A DNA stretch of 64,000 nucleotides, taken from the NCBI GenBank assembly GCA_001574975.1, contig KQ965765.1:254742-318741 (forward strand), written 5' to 3'. The notes under the pieces were generated by a model. That model did no database searches, was not told the DNA's origin, and was given only the letters and a program-made list of their open reading frames with translations. The stretch comes from Gonapodya prolifera JEL478. Its lineage: Eukaryota > Monoblepharomycota > Monoblepharidomycetes > Monoblepharidales > Gonapodyaceae. The position numbers were made by a program, and so were the translations under genes. The first letter of the stretch is position 1, and every line of letters starts with the position of its first letter. Positions 1 to 14,074 of the stretch are shown here, piece after piece.

Positions 1-2671
1 GCTAGTTGCTCTTCCGTCACCGTGTCCTTGTTCTTTTCGAGGAAGCCGTCGATTTCGTATTGAACCGAGACAGCATAGTGGCGAACCACAAAGGCGCGGG
101 TGCCGAATCTGGGCTTTTCGAAGAACGGATGCTTGTCTTTTGCCTGAGGTCCGGCAAAGCGCTGGTAGAGCTTGGTGATGAGACCATTGTCTGTCCCAGA
201 GGGAAGACGAGATTCTTCATCCAAAAAGTCCATAATGCCAAGTTTCCCCTCAATGAGGTCAATGCTTAGTAAAAAGGAGTAAGAGATAATCCGTGCATTC
301 AAAAGAAATGGTAAACCAACTTACCACGGTTGGTTGTCGTTGAAATCAATGAAGGACCAGGTAATTTTCTCCTTAATGTATTCCTCTTGTTCCAGCTTAA
401 ATACGTGCTCGTTGAACTCTTGCTGCAGCTTCTCGTTTGCGAAGTTCTGGGGCAGAGCAAGTGTGCTTAGGCACCCACTGTCAGTCTGAGGCAAAGGCAC
501 TCACAATACAAAATTGTTCGAAGGAGTTCTTCTTGAAGAATTCAAATCCTATGAATAAAAATGTCAACATATCGCGTCGCGTCCAATTGAACTCTAGAAC
601 ATACCGTAAATGTCCAATACACCAATGAACGATTTTTTTGTCCCATCTCCATCCTTCGCCAAGTTTCCATTCACCATAGAAATGATCCAGTCGAATATAG
701 CTGAGAAAAGATATTTGGCAATAGAGTCTTTGCTTGTGGCTGCAACTTGACCATTCACAGTGGTGACAACTGTCTCCGTCCGGGCTCTAATTTCTTTTTT
801 GATGATCCATTGACGAAACAATCGCTTGTCGACATCCAACAGTCGCACAACATGTTCCAGCGCTGGGTCAGACTCGGCGATGTGAGCTTCCCCTTGTCGG
901 TTTTGTGAGACTTCGACATTTCCCAAGTGCAGCACTGCGGCGCAAACTCGGAACAGCTCCCACTGCTTCGCTACTGAAATGCCGATGGTTGATAGAGCTT
1001 TCTGCGTTTCTTCAAATTCGGCGGCGTCGTTGACTCCAGGAATCGTTCCTTCTCCTCCCTGGTTCATGTAATGGAATTTGTCCCACGTAGCCAAGGCGAG
1101 TTCCTTCTTTTCTGCTGCTGGACATCCAGCACAAAGCTGATAGAAAATGTGATATCCACGTTCGGTGGGAGGTTGGGTGACAATACGGGACCGTTCGAGA
1201 AGATATGTACGGATTTGAGCACCAGAAATGCGCAATCCTCCGGAACCGTCGGGGGAGGGGGAGAGCTGGATTTCAGTGTACTTTCCGAACCGTGAAGAGT
1301 TATCGTTACGGGTAGTCTTAGCATTCCCGAACGCCTGAAGTAAACGCGAGCATTAATTGCGGGTGATGACTCAACCGACACCGAGGCACCAACCTCCGTG
1401 ATCGGGTTTGTTGCCAGTACTGCTCTTTCGACTTCCGACATCCCGTGTTTGTTTGCTCCAAAAGCGGCGCCCTCCTTCAGCAGGTTGTCAACATTAGCGA
1501 AGTATCTTAAAATCAAAGAAAAATCAGGTTGGCTCTGCGCAATTGCGAAATTCATGAGCCAGAACTTACCTCATGATGAACTTCGCCGACACGGTTTTGC
1601 CGGCACCCGATTCTCCGGAACAAACTATGGTTTGGTTCTTGCCTTCCTTCTTTAAGGTCTGAAAAGCCTCGTCCGCGACTGCGAACAGGTGTGGGTCTTG
1701 GTCCTCACGACGTTTGTTACAATCTGAGCAGGACGAGAGATTATTAGAGCGGCATCCTGATGGGAGAAGGTCAATTTCGAGCTCACATGCCGCCATGACC
1801 TCATCCGTGTAGAGCGGAACATTTTTGAATGGGTTAAGGGCAATCAACACAATTCCCGAATACGTGTAGATCTGCAACGGGCAAAGTTGGTTGGAACGCG
1901 AACGACCTTATCGACTCCCCGTAAACGATGGACTTACGAGGCGTTGCTCGAATCGCAGTTTCACGTTATTCAGCACTGATATCCAGGGGTGGACGAGTAG
2001 ATCAGCAGACGTTCTCCGACCCCGCTCTTTAGTCTACCACAAACGTACCGGCTGGTTCGTTGAGGTGAGACAATTCGGTCAAGTCATCTGTCGCTTCCAA
2101 GAACCGGGGATTTCGAAGAGGTGGTAGCGATGAGAGGTCACTCGCTTTTCCCTGATGGACAACCTCCTGCTCGAGAAGAATGGGAAACAGGCAGAGCAGT
2201 GATCAGTACGAAATCCGGTACGGTAGAAGAGAAGGAATCACGAGGTATTTCCCCACTTCGAGCACGTCTCGCAAAAAGAATTTGGAATTGGCGGTCTCTC
2301 ATAAAATTTGGGGAGCTTATGAGTCCAGGATCGAAAATTGCCTCCACAAGTAGACACACCGTTCCACCTCGAAGAACGGACTTCCGCCCTCAACGAGAGG
2401 TGGGCATACATTTCTCTTCGCGGAACGTACTCCTCCCCACTCCAGAACGACTCCTCGAACGCACCTTCCCACTAGTCAGGTTGAAGACGAGTTTCACGTT
2501 GTCGCCGTCAACGTTGCGTGTTCTGAGGGTACCGCTGACCCATCCATCCTACAACCGGTATTATCGATTGAAGGAAAGAGTTGGTGGTGTGAGCGGATTG
2601 AATTATCCGAGACGAGCACATCAAAGTGAAGAGAAACTCACAACATCGTCTGGGAACCATGCCTCCACGCC
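1..2671 (-). CDS. MYO2: Class V myosin heavy chain, N-terminal and motor part (3' end lies off the window)
   Basis: Actin-based motor for organelle and vesicle transport. Exons I can place on the minus strand: 2671-2642, 2548-2465, 2166-2049, 1975-1938, 1871-1787, 1723-1570, 1505-1394, 1334-605, then more exons to the left edge. The early exons give the SH3-like N-terminus (AWFPDD, then DGWVSGTL) and LPPLRNP...[13 protein letters not shown]. The motor follows: [15 protein letters not shown], the P-loop [16 protein letters not shown], loop-1 residues, LERSRIV...[13 protein letters not shown], and switch II/relay GVLDIYG. These match class V rather than class II or I myosins ([27 protein letters not shown]). 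The first coding exon upstream of 2671 was not resolved because the frame is closed by a stop and needs one more splice. The neck (IQ), coiled coil and cargo domain lie outside the window. No lesion seen. Confidence 0.93.
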
Positions 2672-3356
2672 CTATGTGTTTTCCCAGCAATCATTCGGAG
2701 TGGCGAAGTTCCGTCCGAGATTTCAGTCGCGTGCGAGCGTGGAACGTGAGTGATGGTAGAAGCCAAGCAGAGGTCACGACACGCGGATTCGCCTTCTGCC
2801 TCGGGCAATCCACCTCATTCTCACCGGCATAAAGTAATCCAGAGTGGGCAGAGTGCCTATCCCGGAAATGTTCGTTTTCTCGGCCATTGTTGCCTCCGCT
2901 TGCAGAGTTCAGGCGGACCGAGTTGTTTGAACGGACAGCGCTCCCTGCCGTCAATCGAGGAACGGGAAGGAGGTCTTCAAACGAAGCTTTAGGTTGGATA
3001 TCTTCGCCTCCGCTGATTGTCTCAATGCGGTGTGGTGTGGTGTGATTGATTCTTTCGTCGACCCGCTACAACTTGCTTTGGGGTGTTCCTCCAGATCACC
3101 TCCTCCCTCACTAAAAACTCAAACGCCGTTTCCCTGGGAATATTCTCCGTCTCTAGCGTCGAATATTCTGTTCTCGCGAGGTGTCGCGTGGTGTAGTCTG
3201 GTGTTATGCGTGGTGGCGCATCCTATCTGTCGAGGAGAAAATGTCGCGTTGCTGAAGATGTTCTCAGAAAACTTTACAGGCATCACTTCTATCAGACAAA
3301 CAGATTAATCACGGTTTTCTGTTATCCCTTCCCGAAATACTTACGTGGCACATATA
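2672..3356. other. Intergenic and 5' region of the myosin gene
   Basis: It should hold the unplaced first exon or 5' UTR of the myosin gene and its promoter. Plus-strand frames here are antisense shadows. Nothing else was recognised up to the TA that precedes the transposon end. Confidence 0.4.
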
Positions 3357-3380
3357 CATCAAAGCCCGCCAGTTGCAGGC
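3357..3380 (+). repeat. Left terminal inverted repeat of the pogo-like element
   Basis: Starts CATCAAAGCC just after TA. It pairs with 6275-6298 read on the other strand (CAGTTGAAGCC...). One base is missing near the tip relative to the right end. Confidence 0.75.
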
Positions 3381-4239
3381 GCAACAGCTGCAGCTGTCCA
3401 CCAACTGCATGCAACTTCCCCCCACCAAGTTGGGAGAGGTGGTATCTGCAGGTTTTCGGTCTAACTGCCATCTGCAGGTTCGGTCGGGCACAATCAGGTG
3501 GGAGCTGCAGTCAGATGGAGATATTCTGTGGGCCGTTTCTTTCATTCTATAATCATTCTCATAGATAAATGAGTAATTAGACTGAGTTTTCTCCTGAAAA
3601 TGTGAATTTGACCTTGAACGTGCCACCGTTGTGGTGCCGAAGCCACAAAAGGCACCACTCTTGAGAAAACATGCACGCCAACCAATCACGGAACTGGTAC
3701 GTACCACATGAGAGTGAGATGGAGTTTCATCGGATTCCATTTTGGGGATGGATGTGATCGTCTCGGTCCATCCATCCTTCACGATACGAAGATGCGTTTT
3801 TGAGGTGAGACCAACGCAACAGCCGAGCTGAAGATTCATGATTGAAAGCTCCCATTTGCAGTTTCAAGGAATCACTTGTAAAATTGGTGACATACTGATC
3901 CATCTTCCAACGCAAGCATTATCTTCCTCACTTCGCACATTCCCGATGATGCATGCTTGTCCAATCAAGGAACACGATATCAAAATGAAAAACCTCTCAC
4001 TTCTACAAGAATCTGTGGTCCACGCATTCACGGCTTGAACTTTCATTCCAACTCTAATGAAGTTCCTGCATCCGGATGGGTGACTTTCACAGGAACGCCC
4101 GTTGTCCGCATAGAATCTCCCAGCATTTGGGCAACGAATGAAGGCATTGAGCCTTCCTGAAAAGAATGTTGTGTCCAAAAAATCTCTGGGAGAACAATTC
4201 ACCCTGCCTCAAACCCAAAGAACATTATCCATCCATCAT

Positions 4240-6257
4240 GCCCAAGGCTGACAAGATGAAGGTGGAATCACTGACCAATGCACAGTGACTAGAAACGCTT
4301 CTGGAGTACAAAAGAAACCCTGCTACCATGACCTGGCAGAATTGGCGTGCATCAAGTTTAAACTGGATTCACACCCAAACAACACAACCATTGGACGCAT
4401 TGTTAAAGACAAAGCTTGCATTGCTGCTACAGCACCAGAGGATTGCAATTTAAAATGCCCCAGAGCTCAGGGTGGTGCTTACCCAGAGTTCAACAAAGCA
4501 TTGTTCCAATTGCTGCTTTCTCTTACTCAGAAGGGAAAATACTCAATGGACCTGTATTCAAAGTTGTTGCAGAAAGAGTGAAGAATGTGATGAATGACAA
4601 ATTGCAGGAGGAAGGAGGGGAAGAGATTGTCCTGGGTGCTACACAACCTAGGTGCACTGCACAAGCCTGTAATCTGCAGGAACGTGTATGTGTGATCAAA
4701 TATACATAACAAGTTGTAATGTGCATGGAACTCACCTGCAGGAACGTGATGCCAAACTTAGGGCATGTCCTACATTCTAAACCTGTGGCCACAGTAGTGG
4801 CACAGCAGCTAATACCCAACACTCATACTACTCTATATATTCCACATTAGTGGATGTCAGTGTGACACTGGGGCTCTCAGATGGTTGGCTAGCATGCTTT
4901 AAGGAGCGCCACCAGATTGGAAAATACACAGCAAGAGTGGTGATGTTAATGTTGATGTGTTGGAAGAAGCCATGCCAGAGCTATTGGAGTTGGTTGGGAC
5001 ATTTAAACCATTGGACATTTTCAATGGTGACAAAACTAGACTTTTACTCAGCAGCACCAGGCTCAGCAATCTCAACAGAACAACTGTAAGGCAGGAAAAA
5101 GGACAAGGCAAGAATAACAGCCCTGTTGTGCAGCAATGCAACAGGGAGTAAATGTCTCAAACCTTTGTTTATTGGGAAGTCAAACCAGCTGAGGTGCTTT
5201 AAGCACAAGTCAGCCTCATGGCTTGGATTTTACTACAAAAATAACAAGAAAGTATGGATGATACTGGAGATCTTTCTTGATTAATTCAAGGGGGTTGACG
5301 CATATGTTGTTTCCATCAACCCGAACCAGAAGATCCTCCTCTTGATTGACAACTGCCCTGCACATGGTTGCCCCACCATCATGCAGGATCTCCAGCTCCA
5401 ACATGTTTACTTACATTTCTTTCCCCCAAATGCAACTGCTCAAATCCAACCAATGGATGCAGGGATAATTACTGCATGGAAATTGAGATATTGAAGGCAG
5501 TCAATCAACTATGCCTTGGACAGGAAGGATGCAAGTGCAAAGGACTACTACAAGGTGGATACACTGAAGGCCATGACATAGGGAAAGGTAAGAGTGGAAG
5601 GCTTGATGTTGGAATTGCATCTCACCAATCACCATCACCCAATTTCCACAGTCCATCTGGTTTGAAAAGCCCAACTCCATCTTTCAGAATTGCTTTGCCC
5701 ACACAAAGCTTCTCTCAAAGGCTTGCATCAAAGCTACTTTGCTTGTAGAGAATGAAGACAACAATGTGGTGGTGGTGGAAATAAACATGTCAGATGGACA
5801 GGGGAATGAAGAAGCCATCATCAGAAGAGAAGTCAAGGAAAGGATGCCCGAGCTTGTTGGCTCTTGCTTCTGGATTTTGATTCAGGATTTGATCAATCAG
5901 CAAGGCAAGGAAGTTGTAGGGGAAGCTGAGGTGGAAGATGGAACTGTCAATTGCGCAGTGAGTAACATGCTGGGAATTGCAGTGGAGATTTCAGACAGAG
6001 AGGACTCAGATGAGTCTGAGGACAAGGTGGAAAGTGGGGTGAGCAACTTCAAAAAGCTGAAAGCACTCGCAACTGTTGTGGCCATTCTCGAATCCACACC
6101 AGACCCCAACAACGCAATTGCAATCTGGTTAATTTGCAAGAAACAACAGACCTTGTGCTTAGAAATTAATAATAACCTTAAGCAGACTACTGTTGATAGT
6201 TTTTTAAACCAAAATAAGAAGGCTCTCAGTCTGCAGCCATGCCCTTACTGCAGGTAA
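4240..6257 (+). pseudogene. Pogo/jerky-type transposase, broken
   Basis: Domains of a CENP-B/jerky/pogo transposase appear in order but in several frames. Near 4310-4420 is the first helix-turn-helix (YHDLAELACIKFKLD...NNTTIGRIVKDKA). At 4480-4620 is the second helix-turn-helix of CENP-B type. GWLACFKERHQIG follows at about 4880. The DDE catalytic core has FNGDKT (first Asp, about 5020), LLIDNCPAH (second Asp, about 5340) and QPMDAGI (third Asp, about 5455), giving 35 residues between the second and third Asp. The tail KQTTVDSFLNQ near 6190-6220 is typical of family C-termini. There are frame changes, at least one in-frame stop (TAA at 5282-5284) and an insertion at 4637-4820 between KLQEEGGEEIVL and the GWL motif. 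The family cuts and pastes into TA sites. Confidence 0.85.
4637..4820 (+). repeat. Dispersed repeat of about 185 bp, copy 1 (inside the transposon)
   Basis: Closely matches 15417-15609 in the same orientation, with only scattered differences by eye. Both start TGCTACACAACCTAGGTG and carry two CTGCAGGAACGTG motifs. They share GGCCACAGTAGTGGCAC and end AATACCCAAC. It splits the transposase reading frame, so it inserted after the transposon. Its class is unresolved: no coding capacity, no clear inverted ends. Confidence 0.75.
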
Positions 6258-6274
6258 AATCTCTCTCCTGAGGG

Positions 6275-6298
6275 CCTGCAGCTAGCAGGCTTCAACTG
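6275..6298 (-). repeat. Right terminal inverted repeat of the pogo-like element
   Basis: Reads CAGTTGAAGCC inward on the minus strand and is followed outward by TA. The terminal CAGT is typical of pogo-type ends. Confidence 0.75.
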
Positions 6299-6920
6299 TA
6301 CTATAATAATATAAAGTTGAAAAACTAAAGCTGTAGCCGAAGTAAATGAGACCACCACGAGTGCTCCAGTAATTCTCTCCCCATTGTAGGCGTCCCGTGG
6401 CGTGCTGATTCGAATAGCCTTGATTGATTTCATTCGCGAGTAATCCGTGAGAGCTATGACGGAGTGATCAGTTGACGTGCTCGCCTGTGTTATTGAATCG
6501 GCATCGCTGCTGTTTTCGGGTAAAAATTCGTGAAAACGTTCAACTCAGGTCACGTGCTGCGCCTCAAAAGCCTTCACCTTGTCCCGTTCCTTCTCGATTT
6601 GAATCATCTTGACACACGTGGGCGCGCACGTTGATCATCCACGCTCGGTGTCGACGGTCATAAAGAACTCAAGTCGCTGGCATCCAAACGTGTTTTCGGC
6701 ACCGTTGTGGTCCCACTATCAACACCTTTCAAACACCAAGCCGTTCCGCCACCTTACATCACGACACAGCCCGGAAAACTCCCATCAACTTACCATCACC
6801 CAATCGTAGCACCTTTCTGTCGTCCATTTTCACTTCACCGATAGACACGTCACCGTGTTGTCACTTCCCGATCGTCTAATTCCAATCACCACTCGGTTAA
6901 CATCGAAGATTCATTCAAGG

Positions 6921-9194
<2,274 letters not shown>

Positions 9195-9915
9195 ACCCAC
9201 TTGAAGTCGACGGAAGTGACCGGATTTCGAGTTGTCGTGGTAGTAGGATCTGAGTAAATGTATCATTTGAAACAAGTTTGTTCGTTGAAGTTGACGGTGG
9301 TATTCAAAACGAATGTTCGCCTTTCAAAACTTCGCTCTTCGTTGCACGTGCTCAATTTTCATCATCTGTGAGACTTCTGTGCATATACTTCCAGTCCTCG
9401 GTAAAGTAACAGCCTCTGTGCCCGGACGTCGACGTGGTCCCGTCCACATCGACGTTGAGAACAGACCAGTATCAAAGCCGCAGATCAGTCCAAGACGCTT
9501 CTGGTATCGCACGAAAAATTTGAATTGTGCGAAACACATTATTTGGTTACTGGCGGGGCCGATGAGTCCAAACTTATTCGTCCCCAACAACAGCTCCCCG
9601 CCCACCCATTTCGAGCGGATCTAAAAACGTAAGTCGCACACATACAACGCCAATTGTCCGGTCTCAGGTGTCTCTCTCGGGACGTGGCTGTGACCGGCTC
9701 TCCTTACAAAAAAGTTTGCCAAGGCGCCCTGAAAAGGAAATTTGGATTAGCCGTGAAGGGAAAGGGCGAAGACCAACGGGCCGTTATATAAGCGTGAGTC
9801 CAGGAGATTGTTCCAAAAGCTACTCAGCAGACTCTGACCCTTGAGCGCGTGGATTGCGAACGAAGGACTACAGACTACGGACTCGACTCTACTCAACACC
9901 AAGACCGACACGAGC
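9195..9915. other. Intergenic region, PGM2 to WW-domain gene
   Basis: Both strands have ORFs of about 100 codons at 9313-9624, but neither has family motifs or splice support. The downstream half is probably promoter for the gene starting at 9916 and carries a TATA box. Confidence 0.5.
9785..9792 (+). promoter_or_regulatory. TATA box (TATATAAG)
   Basis: A clean TATATAAG lies about 125 bp before the ATG at 9916. It is on the correct strand for the WW-domain gene and in an otherwise non-coding stretch. Confidence 0.5.
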
Positions 9916-10746
9916 ATGAGCGCTCCACTTCCACCAGGTGAGCGACTCCTGCATGCGCCACGCTCGGCACACCGGCTGAACACGCTCTCGTCTCTCTCGT
10001 CGCCCGAACTCCTTTCCTTCCTCGCTTGGCCAATTCGCAATCAAAGGATGGATCAGTCAGTTCGACGCAAGCTCCGGAAGGTACGTTCTGTGGTCTCTCT
10101 CTGAAGGGGAATACATGTATCTCACCATCAATGACCACCGCTCTTCGCAGATACTTCTTTGGTGAGCATACCCGTCACGAGTTCCCATCACGGACAAAGG
10201 ATGTTGACCACTTTCCGAACTGGTCACAGTTCACACCCCCACTGGCCAAACCACATGGGTGTGTGCCCTCGAATTAACTCTACCCGACAACTGTAACCCA
10301 ACCTTGTCGGTTGGTCTCAGACTGACCCCAGAGGTCCCCTTCCACCTCCGTACGTTCCGGTAAGCTGTTGCCCCTGCGACCGCTCCCTATCACCGAAACA
10401 CCGACCGTTGCGTTTCCTCCTCCTTTTCAGCCTGCACAAGTAGTTGTCCAGCAAGCGCCCCCGCCTCCGGTGTATGTTCAATCAGCACCACCAGTGTACG
10501 TACAACCCGCACCCGCCGTCGTGTACCAGCAGCCTTCTACTGTTATCGTGGAGTCAGTACCGGTTTATGGAGCGCCAGTCCTTGGTGCAGGTAAGCTACG
10601 AAGCACTGAAGTTCAATGGCGCACTGTGCGCACTCACGCATCTTTTTGCGCTTCTTCGTTTTATAGGTGCCGGAGTAGCGGCAGGTCTCGCCGGCGGGCT
10701 CGTGTTGGGAAGTCTTCTCGTGAGTAGAACCGTCAAAGGCGAGTGA
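9916..10746 (+). CDS. Small WW-domain protein with Pro/Val-rich and glycine-zipper tail
   Basis: Predicted 124 aa from seven exons: 9916-9937, 10047-10080, 10151-10161, 10230-10258, 10321-10359, 10431-10590, 10667-10746. The five short first exons assemble a WW domain, LPPGWISQFD ... RYFF ... TTWTDPRGP, with both signature Trp residues, the aromatic pair and the final Pro. A linker rich in PPPPVYVQ-type repeats follows. The C-terminus is small and hydrophobic (GAGVAAGLAGGLVLGS), like a glycine zipper. WW domains bind proline-rich ligands. The protein's own tail contains such stretches, so self-association is possible (inference). Exon 3 is only 11 nt. The architecture recalls small fungal WW proteins such as yeast Wwm1, but orthology is not shown. 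Confidence 0.8.
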
Positions 10747-11178
10747 CAAGAATCTAAACTGGCATCGTGGCTACAGGACCCCTGGTGATCACCCGGCTAC
10801 TTATATGACGAGAGTTGATACCTTCCCTTTACGTCGCACGTTATGCTTTTTTCAATTCCGTAGATTCTTACATTCGATGGGTGAAGAATATTCATTCAAA
10901 AAGATTTTGTCAATACAACTCAAGCTGTGCAAATTTGAAGAGTGCTTTCCGGTGATGAGCGGGGAACAAATGCTCTTATCAGATTCATCAAGGGCAACTC
11001 GAGTCACAGGCCTGTCACTTGCCATTCCAGACGGCGATATGATTCAAGCGTCACTCGAGTCAGGAAGAGACGTATGTTGTAATTCAATACTGTGCCAGTA
11101 TCGTCCTTTCACTTCTATCAGAGCTTCTAAGAAATTTAGGTGGTGAGTTGACCGCACCTCCAAAACTCCCCCTTCGCC
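10747..11178. other. Intergenic region
   Basis: A plus-strand ORF at 10805-11146 has no recognisable motif or plausible partner exon. The final part is presumably the EMC5 promoter. Confidence 0.4.
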
Positions 11179-11764
11179 ATGTCCACCTCGCTCGCCCGCC
11201 TCGCCCTCCTCTCCGGGTTCATTCTCCTCCTTCACTCCGCCTACTCCGCCGCAGAACGTGAGTGCCGGATCCCCCACTCTCCCTCTCCACTCATTCGATC
11301 GTAACCACACCGCACCGTTCGCCCCGTTCCCATCACGACACGCTACAGACGTGGCGTTTTTGAAGGCGGTCGATACTGCGGAATCCAGTTTTCCAATCGA
11401 GGTGCGTTCCCTCGTTCCCCTCTTATCATTTCCTTCATTCACTCCACGACTTTCGACCCCCCCGCTTCCCGCCGCCAAAAGATCACATCTGAATGTCTCG
11501 TCGGCACTCTCCTCGCCATCCTGGGCATCGTTGGCACGTCAGGCACGCTCAAACCGGTCCTGTTGGAACACGAAATGGACAAAAAGTAGGTCGTATGTCG
11601 TCCCGCCTGCTCTATTCCAATTTCCAGGCGCTCTACCGGCGCCTTTCTCTGACCCCGCCCTCCGCCTACCCTGCGCCGCGCGCCGAATCGAAAGACCGTA
11701 CGACAGTATCGACAACAATGTCAGTTTCCGGCCCATGATGCACCGAAGACGGGCTCGAGCGTAG
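11179..11764 (+). CDS. EMC5: ER membrane protein complex subunit 5 (MMGT1/EMC5 family)
   Basis: Subunit of the ER insertase that places tail-anchored and multipass proteins in the ER membrane. Exons 11179-11257, 11349-11401, 11482-11585, 11695-11764 give a protein of about 101 aa. The first segment is a hydrophobic helix with the family pattern LLHSAYSAAE. A short loop follows (VAFLKAVD). The second membrane helix is CLVGTLLAILGIVGTSGTLK, and the cytosolic tail ends DSIDNNVSFRP...RRRARA, matching the conserved SID-RPSF-type tail of EMC5. Length and two-helix topology fit the family. Splice phases agree at all three introns. Confidence 0.85.
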
Positions 11765-13551
11765 ATGTCGTTAAATCGACACTTCAGGACGGATATACCG
11801 GCATGCGGCCGCGGCGATGTACGATAGACAGGTGACATTATATTCACTCTTATTTTGGAACGCGCTCGGGGTCTTTCTTGGGAACCGAACTCCGTGATCC
11901 AGTACTTCACCCGACTCTTGCAATGTCGGCTCTCACACATTCGTTTCGACCACAACAGGGCCAATCCCACTCCCCTCGTGCCCCTCGCTACTCTTCATGT
12001 TCTCGCTCGGACTTCGAAACTCTCTTCCCAGAGCCAGGCCCCGACATCACTTCATACCAATTGGAAGCCAAAAGAAGTGGAGACTCAATCCACTCTCCGA
12101 CTCCGTGGACCACAAAAACCAATAAACGAATTGCTCCCTGCCTCGACCCCCCCCCCAGTCAGAACCTCAGGACCCTCGCACCCCAAGCTCACGACTGGCT
12201 CGCCTACTTCGTCGTCTCTGGCACCATCATTCTTTGAGTATTTTTAAAACAATCGTCGATTGATGACCCTGATCTCGACGATCCCCTGAACGCGTTCATG
12301 AAGCGGCTCGGTCAAATCAAAGTGGACCTGTTTCCCCCTCATCGCAGCGGCCTAAACTGAATGTCCCGAGGGTAATTGAGGGGAGGTCATGTCGACGAGC
12401 CCAACGGTCCTGCATCCCGGTGGTCGAATCAAGCACTTTAGTGTTTATTCAAATAGGTGCATATCTCGCATGGACGAGAAAATTCCATGTTGAGTATCTG
12501 ACGCACTCCAGGATCCCGAATGCCCCTCAATCAGGTAAAATGGTTCAAGGTTGGTGACAAAAAAAAAAAGAGGGTTTGTTCAGATTACGGTTATAGAACG
12601 CCGTGGCGCCACGTTGCGTGAAAAGTATTCGAGAGCGACAATGTAGTCTTCTGCAAAGAAAGAAGCAACAATGTGCGCAGGTTTTATTGATGATATGTAA
12701 CGAGGAGGCGAAATTACATTCGGAACACTACTTTCCATCTCTATCGGAAAGTTTGGTTGCCAATTCGGACACTGGGAACAAAAAATCAGCAATCTCCAGC
12801 CGCGACCTCATTGAAGCAGGCTCCGTTTTAGAGCCTTGTTGGTAATCGGATGGACGTCGAAATATTTGACCATACACGCGCGTCATGGAGCAGACCTTCC
12901 ACACGAACTAAACAGGAGGTTCATGCCACGTTTTTCTCAAGTCACGAGCTAAGCGTGATGTGCGCCCTCCCAGGGCGAGCACAATTGCCAATGATTCATC
13001 CTCAAAGACCCACCGTGTTTTTGGTTTCACCGTGTTTCGACCAGCAATGGAAACCAGAAACACGGCAAGGTTCAGGTCATGGCGATGGCTGTGTGCCCAA
13101 AATCAAGTCAACCATACGCCATACTTGGCACGGGCGGGGGGACAACATTGGACCAAACTGAGTACTTGAACAAGCACAAATGGCGTCCTTGAAGTCGACG
13201 ACGGAGAACGGAATCGATGAGCACCCAGCCAGCCAAAAGTCTGGCCCGCACCTCCAAACGTACAAATTTCGGGAACTTCAGGCCGTACAAGTCTCCATAT
13301 CCAAAATCTGGTCACCAAAATCTATGTACATAGTACACACCCTGTGTTCCTTTCGCTGGTCGACCCATTTTTCTCTGTAAAGGACACGGGTCCACTCCAG
13401 GTGATGTACCTGAACAAAAGGGAATACATTTGATGCCCTCGCAGCCGGGTGAGCGGTCCCGTTGCGGCGTTGCCTGCGAATGGTTTCAAACAAAAACTGG
13501 ATAAATAAACCCACAGCGGAAACGGGTCCGCACGAACACACTTGATACACA
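11765..13551. other. Gene-poor stretch of about 1.8 kb
   Basis: Several ORFs of 60-130 codons overlap on both strands without motifs. One short coding-like patch (about 12256-12360, plus, IDDPDLDDPLNAFMKRLG) is isolated by stops and was not assembled into a gene. An A-run lies at about 12561. The right end should be the promoter of the small secreted gene. Confidence 0.5.
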
Positions 13552-13842
13552 ATGCGTCTTCTTGCGCTCCTTCTCCACGCGATCTTCACCTACTTTGCCA
13601 GCGCTGCCGCAATCAGTGAACGTGCTCGGAGCTGCCATCACAAGGATGGTGGATGGGGTGGTGTAAGTCTGACCACGTTCTCCTTGCGCTACTTTGTTGA
13701 AAGACTCGAGAGTCAAACAACCACAATTTCGTAGAATTGTGTTTCAAAGGTGCCCGGTGAAATTGCTGTCTGCTTGGTCCCAACTGGTCCCGACAGACGT
13801 GGCAGACCACTCCGTTTTCCCTGCAGGACCCTGCGTATGTAG
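13552..13842 (+). CDS. Small secreted cysteine-containing protein
   Basis: Predicted 72 aa from two exons, 13552-13662 and 13735-13842, with a 72-nt GTAAGT...TAG intron. Residues 1-20 (MRLLALLLHAIFTYFASAAA) form a clear secretion signal. The mature part of about 50 residues has four cysteines (28, 39, 50, 67) and is basic. I recognise no family. It may be a small effector-like or wall protein, but that is inference. The ORF is short and the gene has no neighbour of related function, so the model rests on the signal peptide and the clean splice. Confidence 0.5.
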
Positions 13843-14074
13843 GAACCCCAGACGCGCAACACGGCGTAAAAAGTATTTATGTGGATTTTGTAAAACAGTG
13901 CTCTCAACCAGAGCCCGTTTGCCGCGCCTTTGGAGTTGCCTTGACTATATGTTAAGACAAAGTTTTGTGTCTCAAGTACTTGGATGATTCTCTGACGGTG
14001 TAGGTAACACGTTCAGGAATCATAGGCCATAGCTAGGTTGAGAAAGTGCAGACAACTATGTATGAGAGTCGTAA

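Larger units (their letters stand above)
3357..6298 (+). mobile_element. Degenerate pogo/Tigger-type (Tc1/mariner superfamily) DNA transposon
   Basis: About 2.94 kb. The left end (3357-3380) and the reverse complement of the right end (6275-6298) align as imperfect terminal inverted repeats. Seventeen of 22 aligned bases are identical and all five differences are transitions. Both ends abut a TA dinucleotide (3355-3356 and 6299-6300), the target duplication expected of this superfamily. CTGCAG-containing motifs recur inside both ends. The body encodes a pogo-like transposase (separate entry) that is clearly broken, so the copy is non-autonomous today. A dispersed repeat of about 185 bp lies inside the transposase region. 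The element sits between the myosin and phosphoglucomutase genes. Confidence 0.85.

Noticed and set aside
3309-3839. Minus ORF of 176 codons at the transposon's left end
   Set aside because: Crosses the element border and the inverted repeat; no domain.
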